Shown piece after piece: positions 15,425-23,888 of a stretch of DNA of 42,063 nucleotides (positions within the stretch are counted from its first letter, which is position 1; each line of letters begins with the position of its first letter). Where the stretch lies: the NCBI GenBank assembly GCA_030156945.1, contig JASGLT010000017.1:1-42063 (forward strand), given 5' to 3'. Source of the DNA: Thermococcaceae archaeon (lineage in GTDB: Archaea; Methanobacteriota_B; Thermococci; Thermococcales; Thermococcaceae). The notes beneath the pieces were generated by a model. That model was given only the letters and a program-made list of their open reading frames with translations, did no database searches and was not told the DNA's origin. The translations under genes were made by a program, and so were the position numbers.

Positions 15425-16403
15425 CCCTTTTCCACTCTTTAAGGAGCACAAGGAGAAGGTTCAGCACTATCGGGCCAACTATGAGGCCTTTTAGCCCCAT
15501 AGCCAGTGAACCCCCAATCATTCCTATGAAAACGAGGGTCTCATCGAGGTCGGTGTCCCTGGCGACTAACATAGGCCTTACGGTGTAATCGGGAAGGGGC
15601 GAAACAAGAACGAAGCCGTATACGGCGATTCCAATTGCCCGGAAATAGGAGCCGTTTAGGGCCAGATATAGCGCCCCGGCAGCCCATATCATCCATCCCT
15701 CGAAGAGGGGGACAAAAGAGAAAAGGAAAGTCAAGAAACCCGCCACTATTGCAGTGTAGATGTCAGAGACCCCGAAGGCCACGAACCCCAGGGCCATCAG
15801 GATTCCCTTGGCCACGTTCAGCAACAGCCATGCTCTAACCAAGGCAGAGAGTGTTTTGTTGACCCTTTCCATTATCTCCTCGCCAAGTTCCCTGTGCTTC
15901 CTTGGCATCAGGGCCCTTATCTCCCGTGAAATCCCCTCCCAGTATGCCAGAGTATAGTAGAAGGCGAAGAAGAACACCAGGAGCTGGAGGAGGTAGCGGG
16001 GGAGGGAGAAAGCCTGACTGGATATGTATTGAGAGAGGCTGGGAATAAGCTGGTCCCTGAAGCCCTCAAGAAACCCCAAGACCTCAGAGGGAAGTGGAAG
16101 TCCCAGAAGCCAGTTAAAAGAGCTCACAACACTTGAGTAGATAGAGTTCAGGAGGTTTACAAAAATCATGGCGAGCTCAAACGCAACGAAAACCCCCAGG
16201 CCAAAAAAGCCAATGCTGAGAGCTAGGGCAGAATAATTAGCCCCAATCCTCCTACTGAGCCTCTCGTGGAGGGGATATGCGGCGTAAGCCAGGACGAGGG
16301 CGAAGAATATCGGCTCAAGGAAAGGACTAACCACCCTCCATGACAGATACAACACCACCACGACAAGGGCCGCCAAGACCACCGTCGAAGCCCGCATATC
16401 CAT
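15402..16403 (-). CDS. AI-2E family transporter (UPF0118/PerM-like)
   Basis: 333 residues with about eight hydrophobic helices: two at the N-terminus, a long amphipathic middle region, then a cluster after about 140. The C-terminal GMIGGSLAMGLKGLIVGPIVL is the usual AI-2E/PerM signature. Family members include autoinducer exporters and Na+/H+ antiporters, so the substrate is open. Two ATGs (16403 and 16397) are possible. Neither has a Shine-Dalgarno site, and TTTTTATA on the minus strand about 27 bp upstream suggests a leaderless start. Confidence 0.85.
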   Translation of the reverse strand: MDMRASTVVLAALVVVVLYLSWRVVSPFLEPIFFALVLAYAAYPLHERLSRRIGANYSALALSIGFFGLGVFVAFELAMIFVNLLNSIYSSVVSSFNWLLGLPLPSEVLGFLEGFRDQLIPSLSQYISSQAFSLPRYLLQLLVFFFAFYYTLAYWEGISREIRALMPRKHRELGEEIMERVNKTLSALVRAWLLLNVAKGILMALGFVAFGVSDIYTAIVAGFLTFLFSFVPLFEGWMIWAAGALYLALNGSYFRAIGIAVYGFVLVSPLPDYTVRPMLVARDTDLDETLVFIGMIGGSLAMGLKGLIVGPIVLNLLLVLLKEWKRVIETRVS

Positions 16404-16450
16404 CCGCAGGGTTTATTACGTAGGAGATATAAAAACCTCCCGGTGAGAGG

Positions 16451-16765
16451 ATGGAGGCTCTCATCCTGAAGTTCGAAGAGTTTCTGGAGAGTGGAGACGA
16501 GCTCATGAAGAGAGGACAGTACAGCGATGCCCATTCCAAATACTTTGAGGCGCTGAGAACGCTTGCCGCCTTCCTGGCATACAGGGACACCGGGATGCTC
16601 GTAGAACCCGCGAAGTTGAGGGGGTTCCTCGGGAGCTATCCAGAAATTGCTGAGCTCCTGGAGGTGCACTCCACAGCCCATGGAAGTGAAAGGGAGGCAA
16701 GGTCTTTAAGGGAAAGCCTCGAAAGGCTAAGGGGCATGATGAATTTGCCGAGTTCCGAAGGGTGA
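16451..16765 (+). CDS. Small helical protein, possibly HEPN/PaREP1-like
   Basis: 104 residues, almost entirely helical. The segment GDELMKRGQYSDAHSKYFEALRTLAAFL resembles the N-terminal helix pair of HEPN/PaREP1 or TPR-like proteins. No RxxxxH nuclease motif is evident, so toxin activity is not indicated. GGTGAGAGG precedes the ATG. It is divergent from the AI-2E permease across 47 bp. Family assignment is tentative. Confidence 0.65.
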   Translation: MEALILKFEEFLESGDELMKRGQYSDAHSKYFEALRTLAAFLAYRDTGMLVEPAKLRGFLGSYPEIAELLEVHSTAHGSEREARSLRESLERLRGMMNLPSSEG

Positions 16766-16771
16766 GGAGAT

Positions 16772-17188
16772 TCAGTACCTGACCCCGTGTAAAAGGAGCT
16801 TTTCCTTACCCTTTTTACCAGGTTCAAGCGCATCCACTGCCCATTTGAGGGATCTCGAAAATCCTCCGGCCCCCTGTAGTTCTACAACCACCTCATCCCC
16901 GCTATCAAACATGAACTTCATCTCCACCTTTCCGCTGAACTCATCGATATCAACGCTCTCTGGAGCACTCCTAAGGAAGAAAGAGCAGTTATCTCCGAAC
17001 CCGGCGATCTCTATGCATTCCCCTCCATAAAAAATGTTCAGAGCAGAAAAACGCTCTATTATTGGTTTCGTAGAGCCCTGAGCATACACTAAAACGCTCC
17101 CCCTCGTCGTCCCAACGTAAACCGAAGTTGCCAGACTGTCCACGTAAAGACCCAAAGCTTCATAAACAGCTTTCTCGGAGCTAACCAT
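16772..17188 (-). CDS. Protein of unknown function
   Basis: About 138 residues. The first 55 residues (VYEALGLYVDSLATSVYVG...) vaguely recall a roadblock/profilin-like alpha-beta fold. The rest is beta-rich, with FDSGDEVVVELQG. There is no signal peptide or membrane helix. The start could be ATG 17188 (used here), ATG 17194 or GTG 17197; GGTGAT lies just before 17188. It ends 6 bp from the convergent HEPN-like gene. I do not recognise the family. Confidence 0.6.
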   Translation of the reverse strand: MVSSEKAVYEALGLYVDSLATSVYVGTTRGSVLVYAQGSTKPIIERFSALNIFYGGECIEIAGFGDNCSFFLRSAPESVDIDEFSGKVEMKFMFDSGDEVVVELQGAGGFSRSLKWAVDALEPGKKGKEKLLLHGVRY

Positions 17189-17254
17189 CGGCATCACCCA
17201 CTGTAATCCTCAGGGCGATGAGTATTAGGTAATTGGTTATTAACGGTGGTTCAC

Positions 17255-17938
17255 ATGAGGGTTGTAGCATCGGACACCGGAGGCGCACTTCTAACCGAGG
17301 ACTACGAGCCCCTTGGACTCATAGCTACTGTAGCTGTGCTCGTTGAAAAGCCCTACAGGACGGCTTCGCTGAGCAGGGTCAAGTACGCTGACCCCTTCAA
17401 CTACGACATGAGCGGCAGGCAGGCCATCAGGGACGAGGCTTATCTTGCCGCCAAGCTCGCGAGGGAGGTTAAGCCCGACGTCGTGCACCTTGATTCCACA
17501 ATAGGCGGGATAGAGGTCAGGAAGCTCGACGAAACAACGGTAGAGGCTCTGGGCATAACTGACAGAGGTAAGGAGGTCTGGAAGGATCTCTCCAAAGACC
17601 TCCAGCCCCTGGCAAAGAGGCTTTGGGAAGAGACCGGCATTGAAATGATAGCTATCGGCAAGTGGAGCGTTCCCGTCAGGATAGCTGAGATATACTCCGG
17701 AATATACACTGCCAAATGGGCGATTGAGTATGCAAAGAAGAACGGAAAGGTCATGGTTGGATTGCCGAGGTACATGAGAGTTGAAATAAGACCTGAAAGG
17801 ATATACGGCGAGAGCCTCGATCCGAGAGAGGGCGGCCTATTCGGGGAAATCGAGGCGAATACTGATGGAATAGGCTGGGAGCTCTACCCCAATCCGCTCG
17901 TGAGGCGCTACATGGTGCTCGAGGTGTGGAAGGAGTAA
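17255..17938 (+). CDS. DUF4152-like conserved archaeal protein
   Basis: 227 residues. It starts MRVVASDTGGALLTEDYEP. The segment VKPDVVHLDSTIGGIEVRKLD and acidic residues near the N-terminus recall an RNase H-like or nuclease-like fold, but that is only an impression. The family appears confined to Thermococcales and relatives, and its function is unknown. The ATG at 17255 is chosen because GGTGGT lies just before it; an in-frame GTG at 17246 is part of that site. It appears to be a single-gene unit. Confidence 0.65.
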   Translation: MRVVASDTGGALLTEDYEPLGLIATVAVLVEKPYRTASLSRVKYADPFNYDMSGRQAIRDEAYLAAKLAREVKPDVVHLDSTIGGIEVRKLDETTVEALGITDRGKEVWKDLSKDLQPLAKRLWEETGIEMIAIGKWSVPVRIAEIYSGIYTAKWAIEYAKKNGKVMVGLPRYMRVEIRPERIYGESLDPREGGLFGEIEANTDGIGWELYPNPLVRRYMVLEVWKE

Positions 17939-17984
17939 CGTAACCCTTAAAGGATACCCTCAGGAAAATAAGTGTGGTGGGAAC

Positions 17985-18206
17985 ATGCCCGTTGTAACTA
18001 TTCAAGTGGACGTTCCCGAGAGCATGGATCCTGAGGATGTTAAGAGACTCCTTGAGCTTGAGATAATTAGGCTCAAGTTATTGAGCAAAATGAAAGTAAA
18101 AAAGTCGTCAGGGAATTTCAAGAAATTGAGAGGTTCCCTAGGGAATGCAAAGATTGAAGAACTCAAAGCCTACGAACTGGAGGCTGAGTTCGGTGATTTA
18201 TATTGA
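17985..18206 (+). CDS. VapB-like antitoxin
   Basis: 73 residues. The short N-terminal strand VTIQVDVPESM is followed by helices (DPEDVKRLLELEIIRLKLL) and a basic to acidic C-terminal tail, as in archaeal VapB/DUF antitoxins paired with PIN toxins. GTGGTGGG precedes the ATG. Its last 14 bp overlap the GTG start of the PIN-domain gene, the classic antitoxin-toxin arrangement. It should neutralise the toxin and repress the operon, but the partner here is frameshifted. Confidence 0.75.
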   Translation: MPVVTIQVDVPESMDPEDVKRLLELEIIRLKLLSKMKVKKSSGNFKKLRGSLGNAKIEELKAYELEAEFGDLY

Positions 18207-18638
18207 CACCAATGTCATTTACTCCTACCTTTCGAAACGCCTATGAGCGAAAAAGCTGAAAATATTCTTGAACTGCCGGAGAAGGTAACGTCCAAAACTG
18301 CGATAAATGAAGCCGTTTATGTGGTCTTTAGGAGGCTGGCCCGCGATAAAGGGATAACAAGCGTCTATGAAGCAAAGAAGTTCGCAAAGCTAAAAGAAGG
18401 GCAATATCTGCTTGGAAAGGCATATTCAGCTGTTATGGAGCTTATTCAGCTTTCTGGAACCACGGTTGTGGAAGAGGAGGACGATTTTGATGTTTTGAAA
18501 GACATCTCCATGGAGTACGGACTTCTTCCAAACGATTCAGTAATAGTTGCAACGTGCATTAAGCATGGGATAACAAAAATAGCAACCTTTGACAGCGACT
18601 TTGACAACGTTCCTTTCTTAAAAATTGTGAGGGGCTAA
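18193..18638 (+). pseudogene. VapC-like PIN-domain toxin, split by a frameshift
   Basis: The N-terminus starts at GTG 18193 and reads VIYIDTNVIYSYLSKRL, containing the first catalytic Asp of a PIN nuclease, then stops at TGA 18244-18246. The rest continues in the -1 frame from ATG 18243 for 131 residues. It has the Glu of NEAVYVVF, the Asp of LPNDSVIVATC and the Asp pair of ATFDSDFD. All four PIN acidic positions are present only if both frames are joined. ATG and TGA overlap as ATGA, so translational coupling into two chains is conceivable. A one-base deletion (or sequencing error) is simpler. No slippery heptamer is evident. Confidence 0.75.
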
Positions 18639-20557
18639 GCCCCCTTCTCCAGCTCGCTGGGGAACTTTATAGCATCGAACGGGCACGTCTGGTTGCAGAC
18701 GCTGCAGCCAGTACAGAGGAGCTCGTCTATCTTAACTTTTCTTGTCTCCGGGTCGTAGACGAGCGCCGGACAGCCGGTCAGGAGTATGCAGGCCTTACAT
18801 CCAGTACATTTGTCCTCGATGACCACCGGTAGTTCACCGATTTCAACGCGCCTTATCACTGGAATGACGCACTCGCGCTTCGCTATTATGACTGCAGGCC
18901 CCTCGACCTGCATCGCTTCTTTGATAGCTTCCCTCGTCGCCTTGAGGTCGTATGGGTCTACGGTCTTGACGTACTTGACTCCCAAGGCCTTGACGAGGGC
19001 CTCTATGTCGATCTCGTTGAACTTCCTTCCGGTCTCGCTTCCTCCCGTACCGGGGTGCGGCTGGTGGCCGGTCATGGCAGTGGTTCTGTTGTCGAGTATC
19101 ATCACGAGGACGTTCAGATTCTTGTAGACCGCATCTATAAGCGGCTGGATTCCGTTGTGGAAGAAGGTTGAGTCGCCGATGGTGGCTATGATTTTCTTGT
19201 CCATGACGACGCTCTGACCGTTGGCAAGGCTTATGCTAGCACCCATTACGTATTCAGTCCAGATGGCCTCAAGCGGCGGGAGGAGAGAGAGGGCATAGCA
19301 GCCTATATCTCCGTGAATCGGAACCTTATAGCGGCCTAGCTTGAGGTCTCTGAGGGCATCGAGTACTGCCCTGTATGAGCCCCTGTGGGGACAGCCGGGG
19401 CACATAACGGGCGGTCTCTTGGGAGCGAGGCTTTCTGCATAAGCGACTTCTTCGGGCTTTACGTATTCCTCACTTTCTTCGCCGATGACTTTCAGCAGGG
19501 CGTTTCTAACGAGCGAAGGCGTAAGCTCGCCCTCAAGCGGAAGATGTCCCGTCCTCTTGCCGTAGATTGGAACGTTAAGTCCGGCTTCATATGCCGCTAT
19601 CTTGACCTCCTCCTCAAGGAACGGGGCTCCGTCCTCGACCACTATAACCTCTTCAACGGTCTTCAGGAACTCCACAACGAGCTTCTTCGGGAGGGGGTGG
19701 GGAGTTGAGAGCTTGAGAACCTTGAAGTCGGCGTTTATCTTTGGAAGAACCTCCTTCACGTAGTTGTATGGCGCTCCTTCAACGATTATTCCCAGCTTGG
19801 CGTCTTCTTTCCCTTCGACCCAGTTGAAGGACATCTCGTTGAATTCCTCCTCGATTTTCCTGAGCGTCTCGTTGAGCCATTTGTGCCTCTTTCTGTTGCC
19901 CTCCATGCTCGCCCTAACATAGCGCTCGATGTCCTTCTTGAAGACGGGCTTCCTGTCAAGTTCGACGAACTCTCCAACCTCAACGTCGGCAGTTGTGTGG
20001 TTCACCCTCGTCGTTGTACGGAAAATTATCGGGACCTTGTACCTCTCGCTCAGCTCGTAGGCGTACTTTATGAGGTCGTGGGCCTCTTGAGGATCAGCCG
20101 GCTCCAGAACGGGAAGGAGCGAAATCTTGCCATAATAGCGGTCGTCCTGCTCCGTTTGAGATGTATGCGGTCCGGGATCGTCGGCAACGAGAATAACCAA
20201 ACCGCCCTCAACGCCGGAGTAGGCGAGGCTCATGAGCGGGTCGGCCGCGACGTTTAATCCCACACACTTCATTGTAACGAGGGCCCTAAGGCCAGTATAA
20301 GCGACGCCGGCCGCTTCCTCCAAAGCCACCTTCTCGTTCGGCGCCCACTCGGCAAAGACCTCCGGCTTCAGCCTCGCTATTGTCTCAATAACTTCCGTTG
20401 ATGGAGTCCCAGGATAACCCGTAGCGAAGACAACACCGCTCTCAAGTGCGCCGTAGGCTATCGCCTCGTTTCCCATCAGGAGCTTTTTCTCTCTTTTAGC
20501 AGACGTCTCAAGTGAAGCGTTAGAAGGAGCGTTCTTCACTGTCTCCACGGCAACCAC
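18635..20557 (-). CDS. iorA: Indolepyruvate:ferredoxin oxidoreductase alpha subunit
   Basis: A 640-residue cytoplasmic subunit of the enzyme that oxidatively decarboxylates aryl pyruvates (from Trp, Phe, Tyr) to aryl-acetyl-CoA, reducing ferredoxin. The N-terminal part has GNEAIAYGALESGV and GYPGTPSTEV. The thiamine diphosphate domain has GDIGCYALSLLPP and GDSTFFHNGIQP...ILDNRTTAMTG. The C-terminus carries two ferredoxin clusters, CTGCKACILLTGCP and CTGCSVCNQTCP. The first has an expanded spacing, as known for IorA. The start codon is GTG 20557, near the initiation point predicted from TTTTAA at about 20583; GTG 20548 is an alternative. The beta subunit iorB is not next to it here. Confidence 0.95.
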   Translation of the reverse strand: MVAVETVKNAPSNASLETSAKREKKLLMGNEAIAYGALESGVVFATGYPGTPSTEVIETIARLKPEVFAEWAPNEKVALEEAAGVAYTGLRALVTMKCVGLNVAADPLMSLAYSGVEGGLVILVADDPGPHTSQTEQDDRYYGKISLLPVLEPADPQEAHDLIKYAYELSERYKVPIIFRTTTRVNHTTADVEVGEFVELDRKPVFKKDIERYVRASMEGNRKRHKWLNETLRKIEEEFNEMSFNWVEGKEDAKLGIIVEGAPYNYVKEVLPKINADFKVLKLSTPHPLPKKLVVEFLKTVEEVIVVEDGAPFLEEEVKIAAYEAGLNVPIYGKRTGHLPLEGELTPSLVRNALLKVIGEESEEYVKPEEVAYAESLAPKRPPVMCPGCPHRGSYRAVLDALRDLKLGRYKVPIHGDIGCYALSLLPPLEAIWTEYVMGASISLANGQSVVMDKKIIATIGDSTFFHNGIQPLIDAVYKNLNVLVMILDNRTTAMTGHQPHPGTGGSETGRKFNEIDIEALVKALGVKYVKTVDPYDLKATREAIKEAMQVEGPAVIIAKRECVIPVIRRVEIGELPVVIEDKCTGCKACILLTGCPALVYDPETRKVKIDELLCTGCSVCNQTCPFDAIKFPSELEKGA

Positions 20558-20630
20558 CGTAGGCTCTCCGTTCAGGGGGTTAAAACTCTACCTTCAGAAA
20601 AGTGCCGGCAAGCATTGAAAAATCTTCGGT

Positions 20631-20888
20631 TTAATACCTTTTCTCTTGCTTTGGATCGTAGAAGTACTTACCCATTGCCTCACCGTAAGCCTGCAGGTGC
20701 CTCCTCCTAACGGTGAATGCGTAAATCGCCGTGATGAAGAGTATTATTCCCCCAACGTAAAGGCCGTATAACCTCAGGGTCACGAGCACTGCACCCACGA
20801 ATATCCCGATGATCCCGAGTATTATGAGAGCCATTAGGGCGAGAATAATCTTGTACCCGTACCTTTCCATAAAAAGCGCGAAGTCCAT
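20631..20888 (-). CDS. Small two-helix membrane protein
   Basis: 85 residues with two membrane helices (about 13-37 and 42-60) and a positively charged tail after RRRHLQAYG. The ATG follows GGTGGTCC. It lies upstream of iorA on the same strand, separated by 73 bp that contain iorA's own TATA, so it is probably separate. No family recognised. Confidence 0.65.
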   Translation of the reverse strand: MDFALFMERYGYKIILALMALIILGIIGIFVGAVLVTLRLYGLYVGGIILFITAIYAFTVRRRHLQAYGEAMGKYFYDPKQEKRY

Positions 20889-20979
20889 GGAGGACCACCA
20901 TTAGTATGCTCACCCCAACTTCCCAAAAGTTTTTCGCAGGCCTTAAATACTTGAATTCCAACCTTTTCCCGTGAGTGCC

Positions 20980-21267
20980 ATGAAGATACGGGAGTTGATT
21001 GAAATCCTTGACGAAGCCATAGCCAGCCTGAAGGTTGCCATAGTTGCCAACCAGCAGAGGTCTTTGGAAACTCCTTACACAAGTTTTGAGTTCACCCAAC
21101 GGGCAATGGAGCTTCAGGAAGATTTAGAAGACCTCGTAAAGGCCAGGGAGCATCTCATATCTCTTGACCCCGAGAGCGATGCGGAAGAGCATTTCTCGCA
21201 GGAGGAGCTTGAGAGGTTCCTGAGGCTCCTCGAGCTTCTTAAAAACGTTGAGTCCCACCTGTATTAG
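20980..21267 (+). CDS. Small helical protein of unknown function
   Basis: 95 residues, all helical and strongly acidic, with likely coiled-coil stretches (FTQRAMELQEDLEDLVKAREHL and ELERFLRLLELLKNVESHL). The ATG at 20980 is favoured; GTG 20971 lies in frame just upstream. TTAAATA (20943-20949) is a fitting TATA box. It ends 9 bp before the MazG-like gene and is surely co-transcribed with it, but a functional link is unknown. Confidence 0.65.
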   Translation: MKIRELIEILDEAIASLKVAIVANQQRSLETPYTSFEFTQRAMELQEDLEDLVKAREHLISLDPESDAEEHFSQEELERFLRLLELLKNVESHLY

Positions 21268-21276
21268 GTGGTCACC

Positions 21277-21597
21277 ATGGACCTTCGGGAGCTTGAGGAG
21301 AGGCTCGTTGAATTTAGGGACGCCAGGGACTGGAAAAGCTATCACACGCCAAAGAACCTGGCGATTTCAGCGGTTATTGAGCTGGGCGAGCTATTTGAAC
21401 ACTTCCAGTGGAAGAGCGATGAGGAAATCCTCAATTCCATGAAGAGCCCCGAGAAAAAGGAAGCCGTTGCAGATGAGATAGCCGACGTGATTATATACCT
21501 CGTCCTACTTGCCCACGAGCTCGACATAAACCTTGAAGAGGCCATCAAAAGGAAACTCAAAAAGAACGAGGCTAAGTATCCCCTTCCAAAAGGCTGA
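21277..21597 (+). CDS. MazG-like nucleotide pyrophosphohydrolase
   Basis: 106 residues. The metal-binding EExxE/ExxD pattern is present as VIELGELFEHFQW and AVADEIADVIIYL, typical of the short MazG/RS21-C6 (dCTPase-like) group. It probably hydrolyses non-canonical or excess (d)NTPs to the monophosphate and pyrophosphate, as house-cleaning. The ATG at 21277 follows GGTGGTCACC. Its 3' end overlaps the convergent HIT gene by 26 bp. Confidence 0.88.
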   Translation: MDLRELEERLVEFRDARDWKSYHTPKNLAISAVIELGELFEHFQWKSDEEILNSMKSPEKKEAVADEIADVIIYLVLLAHELDINLEEAIKRKLKKNEAKYPLPKG

Positions 21598-22039
21598 AAA
21601 AAGCTCCTTTTAGGGACTCCACTTCTTCTCTGCCGAGCCTGTTTTTCTCCCAGCGCTCTCTCATGCTCAGGTTTTCGTCCTCAACATCCAGTACGGCCTT
21701 TCTCACGCCTCCCCTCGGCCTGTTGCAGTCCCCCTTCCACCTCGGAATGACGTGAATGTGAACATGACAAACCGTCTGCCCTGCAGCTTCGCCGATGTTG
21801 ATGCCGACGTTGAACCCGTCTGGATGCAGGGTTTTTCTCAGAGTTTTCATTGCAAGATCAACACCCCATACCAGGGCCTCTTTTTCATTATTTTCGAGCT
21901 CTTCCCATGTTTCGACATGTCTCCTTGGAACAACGAGCATGTGCCCCCTGCTTGCCGGATAGCTGTCCAAGAGTATCTTAATCAGCTTGTCCTCGTAGAG
22001 CAGGTTTTCTGGCTCTGGATTGCAGAACGGACACTTCAA
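21572..22039 (-). CDS. HIT family nucleotide hydrolase
   Basis: 155 residues. It begins MKCPFCNPEPEN with a zinc-type CxxC, followed by PRRHVETWEEL and the histidine triad VCHVHIHVIPR near residue 90-100. HIT proteins cleave nucleotide phosphoesters such as Ap4A or AMP conjugates. I take TTG 22039 as start because GGTG lies 6 nt before it and the protein then begins with the CxxC; TTG 22051 or GTG 22048 are alternatives. GTTTTTAG (minus strand, 22072-22079) is a suitable TATA box. Confidence 0.88.
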   Translation of the reverse strand: MKCPFCNPEPENLLYEDKLIKILLDSYPASRGHMLVVPRRHVETWEELENNEKEALVWGVDLAMKTLRKTLHPDGFNVGINIGEAAGQTVCHVHIHVIPRWKGDCNRPRGGVRKAVLDVEDENLSMRERWEKNRLGREEVESLKGAFFSLLEGDT

Positions 22040-22095
22040 CCCCAACACCAAAAGCTTAAAACAGCTTCCCGGCTAAAAACTTCACGGTGAGTGAT

Positions 22096-22317
22096 GTGGA
22101 AGATACACTTGAAGTCCTGCAGAGAACCTACAGGCGGTTCTTCTCCCTCGGTACTGCTCTCCTCCTCCTTGGATTCCTGACGCTGATATGGAGACCCTTT
22201 GGAAGGGAGGCCTCCCTGGCAATCGGGATAATTCTGTTTCTGCTTTCCTTCATCCCCCTGGAGATGGCGAGGAGAATAGCGAGGAAGAGTCTACTGGTGG
22301 CGCTGAGAGGTGAATAG
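22096..22317 (+). CDS. Small two-helix membrane protein
   Basis: 73 residues from GTG 22096, with membrane helices about 18-34 and 42-60 and a basic end (ARRIARKSLL). GGTGAG 4 nt upstream supports this start; GTG 22087 in frame overlaps that site and would add three residues. It is divergent from the HIT gene across 56 bp, with TATA-like elements crossing over. Function unknown. Confidence 0.6.
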   Translation: MEDTLEVLQRTYRRFFSLGTALLLLGFLTLIWRPFGREASLAIGIILFLLSFIPLEMARRIARKSLLVALRGE

Positions 22318-22383
22318 AAAAGCTTAATTATGAACCCTGAATTATTAAAGGTAGGCGTGTAAAAGGATTAGAGGTGATGTAAA

Positions 22384-23166
22384 ATGGCGTTTGTACCACC
22401 ACAGGCAGGTTACGACAGGGCTATCACTGTATTCAGCCCGGATGGACGGCTTTTCCAGGTGAACTATGCCAGAGAGGCCGTCAAGAGGGGAGCCACGGCT
22501 GTTGGAGTGAAGTGGAAGGACGGCGTTGTGCTGGCCGTTGAGAAGAGAATTACAAGCAAGCTTATAGAGCCGAGGAGCTATGAAAAGATTTTTCTCATTG
22601 ACGACCACATAGCGGCTGCCCCCAGCGGCATCATAGCCGACGCTAGAGTTCTGGTTGATAGGGCCAGGTTGGAGGCCCAGGTTTACAGGCTCACCTACGG
22701 AGAGCCCGTTCCGCTCACCGTTTTGGTGAAGAAGATATGCGACCTGAAACAGGCCCACACCCAGTACGGTGGTGTGAGGCCCTTCGGTGCAGCACTCCTC
22801 ATGGCAGGAGTCAACGATGAGCCCGAGCTCTATGAGACCGACCCCAGCGGTGCCTACTTTGAGTGGAAGGCTGTGGCTATAGGCAGCGGAAGAAACGTGG
22901 CCATGGCGATATTCGAGGAGCACTACAACGACGACATCGACAGAGAGGGAGCTATAAAGCTCGCCATTCTTGCCCTCGTAAAAACCCTCGAAGAGCCGAG
23001 CGCCGACTCGATAGAGGTTGCTTACATAACCAGGGAAGAAAAGCGCTGGAAAAAAGTGCCGGTAGAGGAAGTGGAGAAGTACCTCTCCGATGTTCTAAAA
23101 GAAGCCGAGGAAGAGGGTGTCGAGGAACGCGAGGAAGACTACTCAGAGCTCGACAGGAACTACTGA
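22384..23166 (+). CDS. psmA: 20S proteasome alpha subunit
   Basis: 260 residues. The N-terminal [24 protein letters not shown] is the alpha-subunit signature that forms the gated entry ring, and the family's usual inactive alpha fold follows. The C-terminal 30 residues are very acidic. It assembles as seven-membered rings around the catalytic beta rings and docks PAN-type ATPases. The ATG follows GAGGTGATG. It is the first gene of the psmA-SBDS-rrp4-rrp41-rrp42 run, a classic archaeal superoperon linking protein and RNA turnover. Confidence 0.96.
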   Translation: MAFVPPQAGYDRAITVFSPDGRLFQVNYAREAVKRGATAVGVKWKDGVVLAVEKRITSKLIEPRSYEKIFLIDDHIAAAPSGIIADARVLVDRARLEAQVYRLTYGEPVPLTVLVKKICDLKQAHTQYGGVRPFGAALLMAGVNDEPELYETDPSGAYFEWKAVAIGSGRNVAMAIFEEHYNDDIDREGAIKLAILALVKTLEEPSADSIEVAYITREEKRWKKVPVEEVEKYLSDVLKEAEEEGVEEREEDYSELDRNY

Positions 23167-23177
23167 GGTGATTCACC

Positions 23178-23888
23178 ATGCCAATAAGCGTCGATAAGGC
23201 AGTGATTGCGCGGTTGAAGACTCACGGAGAAGTCTTTGAGATACTCGTGGATCCTTATTTGGCCAGGGACTTCAAAGAAGGAAAAGAAGTCCCTATTGAG
23301 GAAATCCTCGCCACCCCCTATGTTTTTAAGGACGCCCATAAGGGTGACAAGGCCAGCGAACATGAAATGGAAAAGATATTCGGAACCAGCGACCCCTACG
23401 AGGTCGCCAAGATAATCCTGCGAAAGGGAGATGTGCAGCTCACAGCGGAGCAGAGGAGGCAGATGCTTGAAGACAAAAAGCGCTACATAGCCACTATAAT
23501 ACACAGACACGCAGTGGATCCCAGAACTGGCTATCCTCATCCCGTTGACAGGATTCTCAGAGCGATGGAGGAAGCCGGCGTCCATGTAGACATCTTCAAA
23601 GACGCTGAGGCCCAGGTTCCACAAGTCATAAAGGCGATAAGACCCCTGCTTCCCCTAAAGCTCGAGATGAAAGTTATTGCAGTTAAAATACCCGGAGACT
23701 ACGTGGGAAAGGCCTACGGAGAGGTCAGAAAGTTTGGCACCATCAAGAGGGAGGAATGGGCCAGCGACGGCTCATGGATGTTCCTTATAGAAATCCCAGG
23801 TGGGGTGGAGGAGGAGTTTTACGAGAAGTTGAACGCCCTCACTAAGGGCAACGCCATAACTAAACTGATAGAGAGGAAGGGAATATGA
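23178..23888 (+). CDS. Ribosome maturation protein SBDS (Sdo1 homologue)
   Basis: 236 residues with the three-domain SBDS layout: the FYSH domain at about 1-90 ([18 protein letters not shown]), a central helical domain ([27 protein letters not shown]) and a C-terminal ferredoxin-like domain. It acts with an EF-2-like GTPase in releasing aIF6 from the large ribosomal subunit. Its TGA overlaps the rrp4 ATG by 4 bp (ATGA), so translation is coupled to the exosome genes. Confidence 0.96.
   Translation: MPISVDKAVIARLKTHGEVFEILVDPYLARDFKEGKEVPIEEILATPYVFKDAHKGDKASEHEMEKIFGTSDPYEVAKIILRKGDVQLTAEQRRQMLEDKKRYIATIIHRHAVDPRTGYPHPVDRILRAMEEAGVHVDIFKDAEAQVPQVIKAIRPLLPLKLEMKVIAVKIPGDYVGKAYGEVRKFGTIKREEWASDGSWMFLIEIPGGVEEEFYEKLNALTKGNAITKLIERKGI

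Noticed and set aside
18228-18250. Programmed -1 frameshift in the vapC gene
   Set aside because: There is no X XXY YYZ slippery heptamer and no downstream hairpin that I can see; a deletion or coupled restart at ATGA is simpler.
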